From positions 1 to 5,231 of the forward strand of contig QMSL01000102.1 in assembly GCA_003649665.1 (NCBI GenBank): DNA of 5,231 nucleotides, given 5' to 3'. The notes under the pieces are model-generated. The model did no database searches. It was not told the DNA's origin and was given only the letters and a program-made list of their open reading frames with translations. Position 1 is the first letter of the stretch, and every line of letters starts with the position of its first letter. This DNA is from Thermoprotei archaeon (lineage in GTDB: Archaea; Thermoproteota; Thermoprotei; QMSL01; B3-G16). The position numbers were made by a program, and so were the translations under genes. Positions 3,714-5,231 of the stretch are shown here, in pieces.

Positions 3714-5231
3714 CTACATTCCCATCTTTTCCCTGTAAATATTTAGTAACGCTCCTAGCGAGATCTCAAATGCAACTACTGGTACCTCTATCTTGAAATT
3801 GTTCAATACCTCTGGGTGAACTTCCCCAATTATTCCAACCTCCCTTCCCTCTACCAATACTTTTCCACATCTTCCCTCAATGAAGCTCCTATGCTTCACA
3901 GGTTCATACCTTACACTCAGACCTAATGTCCTAATTAGAGCGTTTAGCTTTACAAGACCGTCTACTAACGTTGTCTCAGTCGAAGCTATTGCTGCTGCAA
4001 GCCTCCTATCCTCCTTTACTCTATTTTCCTCTTTCTCATCTATCCATGCTACATCTCCTACTTCAAATATCATTATGGGATACCCACTCCCCCTACTTTG
4101 ATATATGGACATTAGTAGGTCTGGAATCAACCATCGTCTAACTACTGTGAATCGATCGCTTATTGGATTCTCTATCTCTACCATCTTTCCTTCCTCAGGT
4201 AATCTCATGTATACGGTCTGTAGGATCTTGCTCGTTAACATATAACTAGCTATCTCCTGAAATCCAAGTCCACACATTATCTCTCGAACGGCTTTGCTAA
4301 ATACCTCAAGGGGATGCTCTCTTCCTATAGTATAATGCTCTTCAGGTATTGCTGGCTCAAGTTTATCATAACCATATGCCATTGCGATGTCCTCTACTAG
4401 ATCTATAGGATGGAGAATGTCTATTCTATAAGCAGGGATCATTACCCCTATTAAATCCTCCCCCTTATGTGTGGCTCCAAGGCGCATTTTCAATAGGAGA
4501 TGTATCACTTCTTCTGTTGAAAGATTTAGACCGAGGTTATCATTGACGTAAGAAGTATTTAAGTCCATTCTCTCAATACTCAAGTCCGGTGTTAGAACAA
4601 CATCCTTATCATAGTGTATGCTGACCTTATATATCTCCTTACCCTCACTCCTCTCGGCTATGCTTGTGACAATGATCTTAAGTACGTTCTCTACAAGCCT
4701 TCTATCAACTCCAGTAACATCCACGAAAATATTCTTTGTCTCCTCCGTAACCTTAGTTTCCTCACTATTTATTATCGGAGGCATTGAGAGTACCTGACCG
4801 GTAGAGTCAACTAGTAACGGTACCTCTTCGTAGTTAGCAATTATATGTCCGTATTCGATACCTTTAGGATGTTTTGTGAGTATCTCCTTGGCGCTTGCCT
4901 CCTTACTCCATTCGAGAGGCCTAAATCTTACCTTTTCAATGGGCATTAATAAATACCTTATAGGGGGCTCTATTGTATCGTAATCGTAAAGGCCTATTGA
5001 TGCTTTCCTCCTATTCCTGCAATACGTTGTATGAAGCTTCTCCTGTAATTGCATTAATTGTCTAACTGCTTCCTCATCAAGCCTTACGTTTCGGATAAGA
5101 CCACACGCTATATACGGCCTATAGTATACATTGCCTACGATAACATCTACCTTAGATTCATTAACGTTAAACCTTGGCAATCCTAACTCGATCTCAGCTA
5201 ACCCTCTTATGCTCCTTGCTAAACCCTCACA
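3714..5231 (-). CDS. pheT: Phenylalanyl-tRNA synthetase beta subunit (5' end beyond window)
   Basis: The beta chain pairs with PheS in an alpha2-beta2 cytoplasmic enzyme; alpha catalyses and beta edits and supports. The 505 visible residues cover most of the roughly 550-residue archaeal form. The reading frame stays open to the right edge: it begins CEGLARSIRGLAEIELGLPR, matching the conserved 'EGLARALRG..G' part of the N-terminal domain, so the TTG at 5180 is not the start and roughly 50-70 residues are missing. In visible numbering, the B3/B4 editing domain runs from about 30 to 190, with IGLYDYDTIEPPIRY at 79-93, SMPPIINSE at 149-157 and FVDVTG at 169-174. The B5 domain covers about 212-302, with YRIDILHPIDLVEDIAMAYG at 268-287. 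The catalytic-like core follows, with NPISDRFTVVRRWL at 355-368 and HRSFIEGRCG at 447-456. The stop is TAG at 3716-3714. Which gene lies upstream (pheS is a common partner) is not seen. Confidence 0.96.
   Translation of the reverse strand, partial: CEGLARSIRGLAEIELGLPRFNVNESKVDVIVGNVYYRPYIACGLIRNVRLDEEAVRQLMQLQEKLHTTYCRNRRKASIGLYDYDTIEPPIRYLLMPIEKVRFRPLEWSKEASAKEILTKHPKGIEYGHIIANYEEVPLLVDSTGQVLSMPPIINSEETKVTEETKNIFVDVTGVDRRLVENVLKIIVTSIAERSEGKEIYKVSIHYDKDVVLTPDLSIERMDLNTSYVNDNLGLNLSTEEVIHLLLKMRLGATHKGEDLIGVMIPAYRIDILHPIDLVEDIAMAYGYDKLEPAIPEEHYTIGREHPLEVFSKAVREIMCGLGFQEIASYMLTSKILQTVYMRLPEEGKMVEIENPISDRFTVVRRWLIPDLLMSIYQSRGSGYPIMIFEVGDVAWIDEKEENRVKEDRRLAAAIASTETTLVDGLVKLNALIRTLGLSVRYEPVKHRSFIEGRCGKVLVEGREVGIIGEVHPEVLNNFKIEVPVVAFEISLGALLNIYREKMGM

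Noticed and set aside
3880..4101. Plus-strand 73-codon Ser/Leu-rich frame
   Set aside because: It is antisense to the conserved pheT core and reads as a shadow with no start signals.
5178..5180. TTG at 5180 as the start of pheT
   Set aside because: The same frame stays open to the window edge and encodes conserved PheRS beta residues (EGLARSIRG), so the gene starts beyond the window.
1..5231. CRISPR arrays, insertion sequences, integrase attachment or defence genes
   Set aside because: No regularly spaced repeats, terminal inverted repeats, transposase or defence motifs were seen. The tRNA 3' end shows no duplicated fragment in the window that would mark an integration event.

Overview
The window looks like a piece of a hyperthermophilic or thermophilic crenarchaeal (Thermoproteota) chromosome. 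The evidence is an archaeal-type tRNA-Tyr with a C1-G72 pair and an intron at 37/38, archaeal forms of TrpRS and PheRS beta, a perfect GAGGTGAT Shine-Dalgarno before one gene, BRE/TATA-like boxes about 26 bases before likely transcript starts, frequent ATA/AGG codons, and a GC-rich tRNA in AT-rich surroundings. The exact order cannot be fixed from this sequence; Desulfurococcales-like organisms are a reasonable guess.

Layout from left to right: (1) 1-194, minus strand, the N-terminal end of tryptophanyl-tRNA synthetase (trpS), running off the left edge. (2) 270-944, plus strand, a six-helix membrane protein with a weak Yip1-like look, divergent from trpS. (3) 963-1096, minus strand, tRNA-Tyr(GTA) with a 57-nt intron and encoded CCA. 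(4) 1183-1965, plus strand, uppS, a cis-prenyltransferase. (5) 2058-2477, plus strand, a small coiled-coil protein I do not recognise. (6) 2522-3700, plus strand, a sugar-1-phosphate nucleotidyltransferase with a left-handed beta-helix tail. (7) 3714-5231, minus strand, phenylalanyl-tRNA synthetase beta chain (pheT), whose 5' end lies beyond the right edge.

Functionally, the translation genes (trpS, tRNA-Tyr, pheT) flank a plus-strand run that fits surface glycan or lipid-carrier metabolism: uppS supplies the polyprenyl carrier and the nucleotidyltransferase supplies an activated sugar. The coiled-coil protein between them has no assigned role. Each plus-strand gene appears to have its own TATA-like box, so this is a same-direction cluster rather than a tight operon. 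No CRISPR array, insertion sequence, integrase or defence-type gene is visible. The most interesting items are the unrecognised coiled-coil gene, the apparent loss of the acetyltransferase His in the GlmU-like protein, the tRNA intron with an imperfect splice motif, and two divergent gene pairs that each seem to rely on a single AT-rich box.
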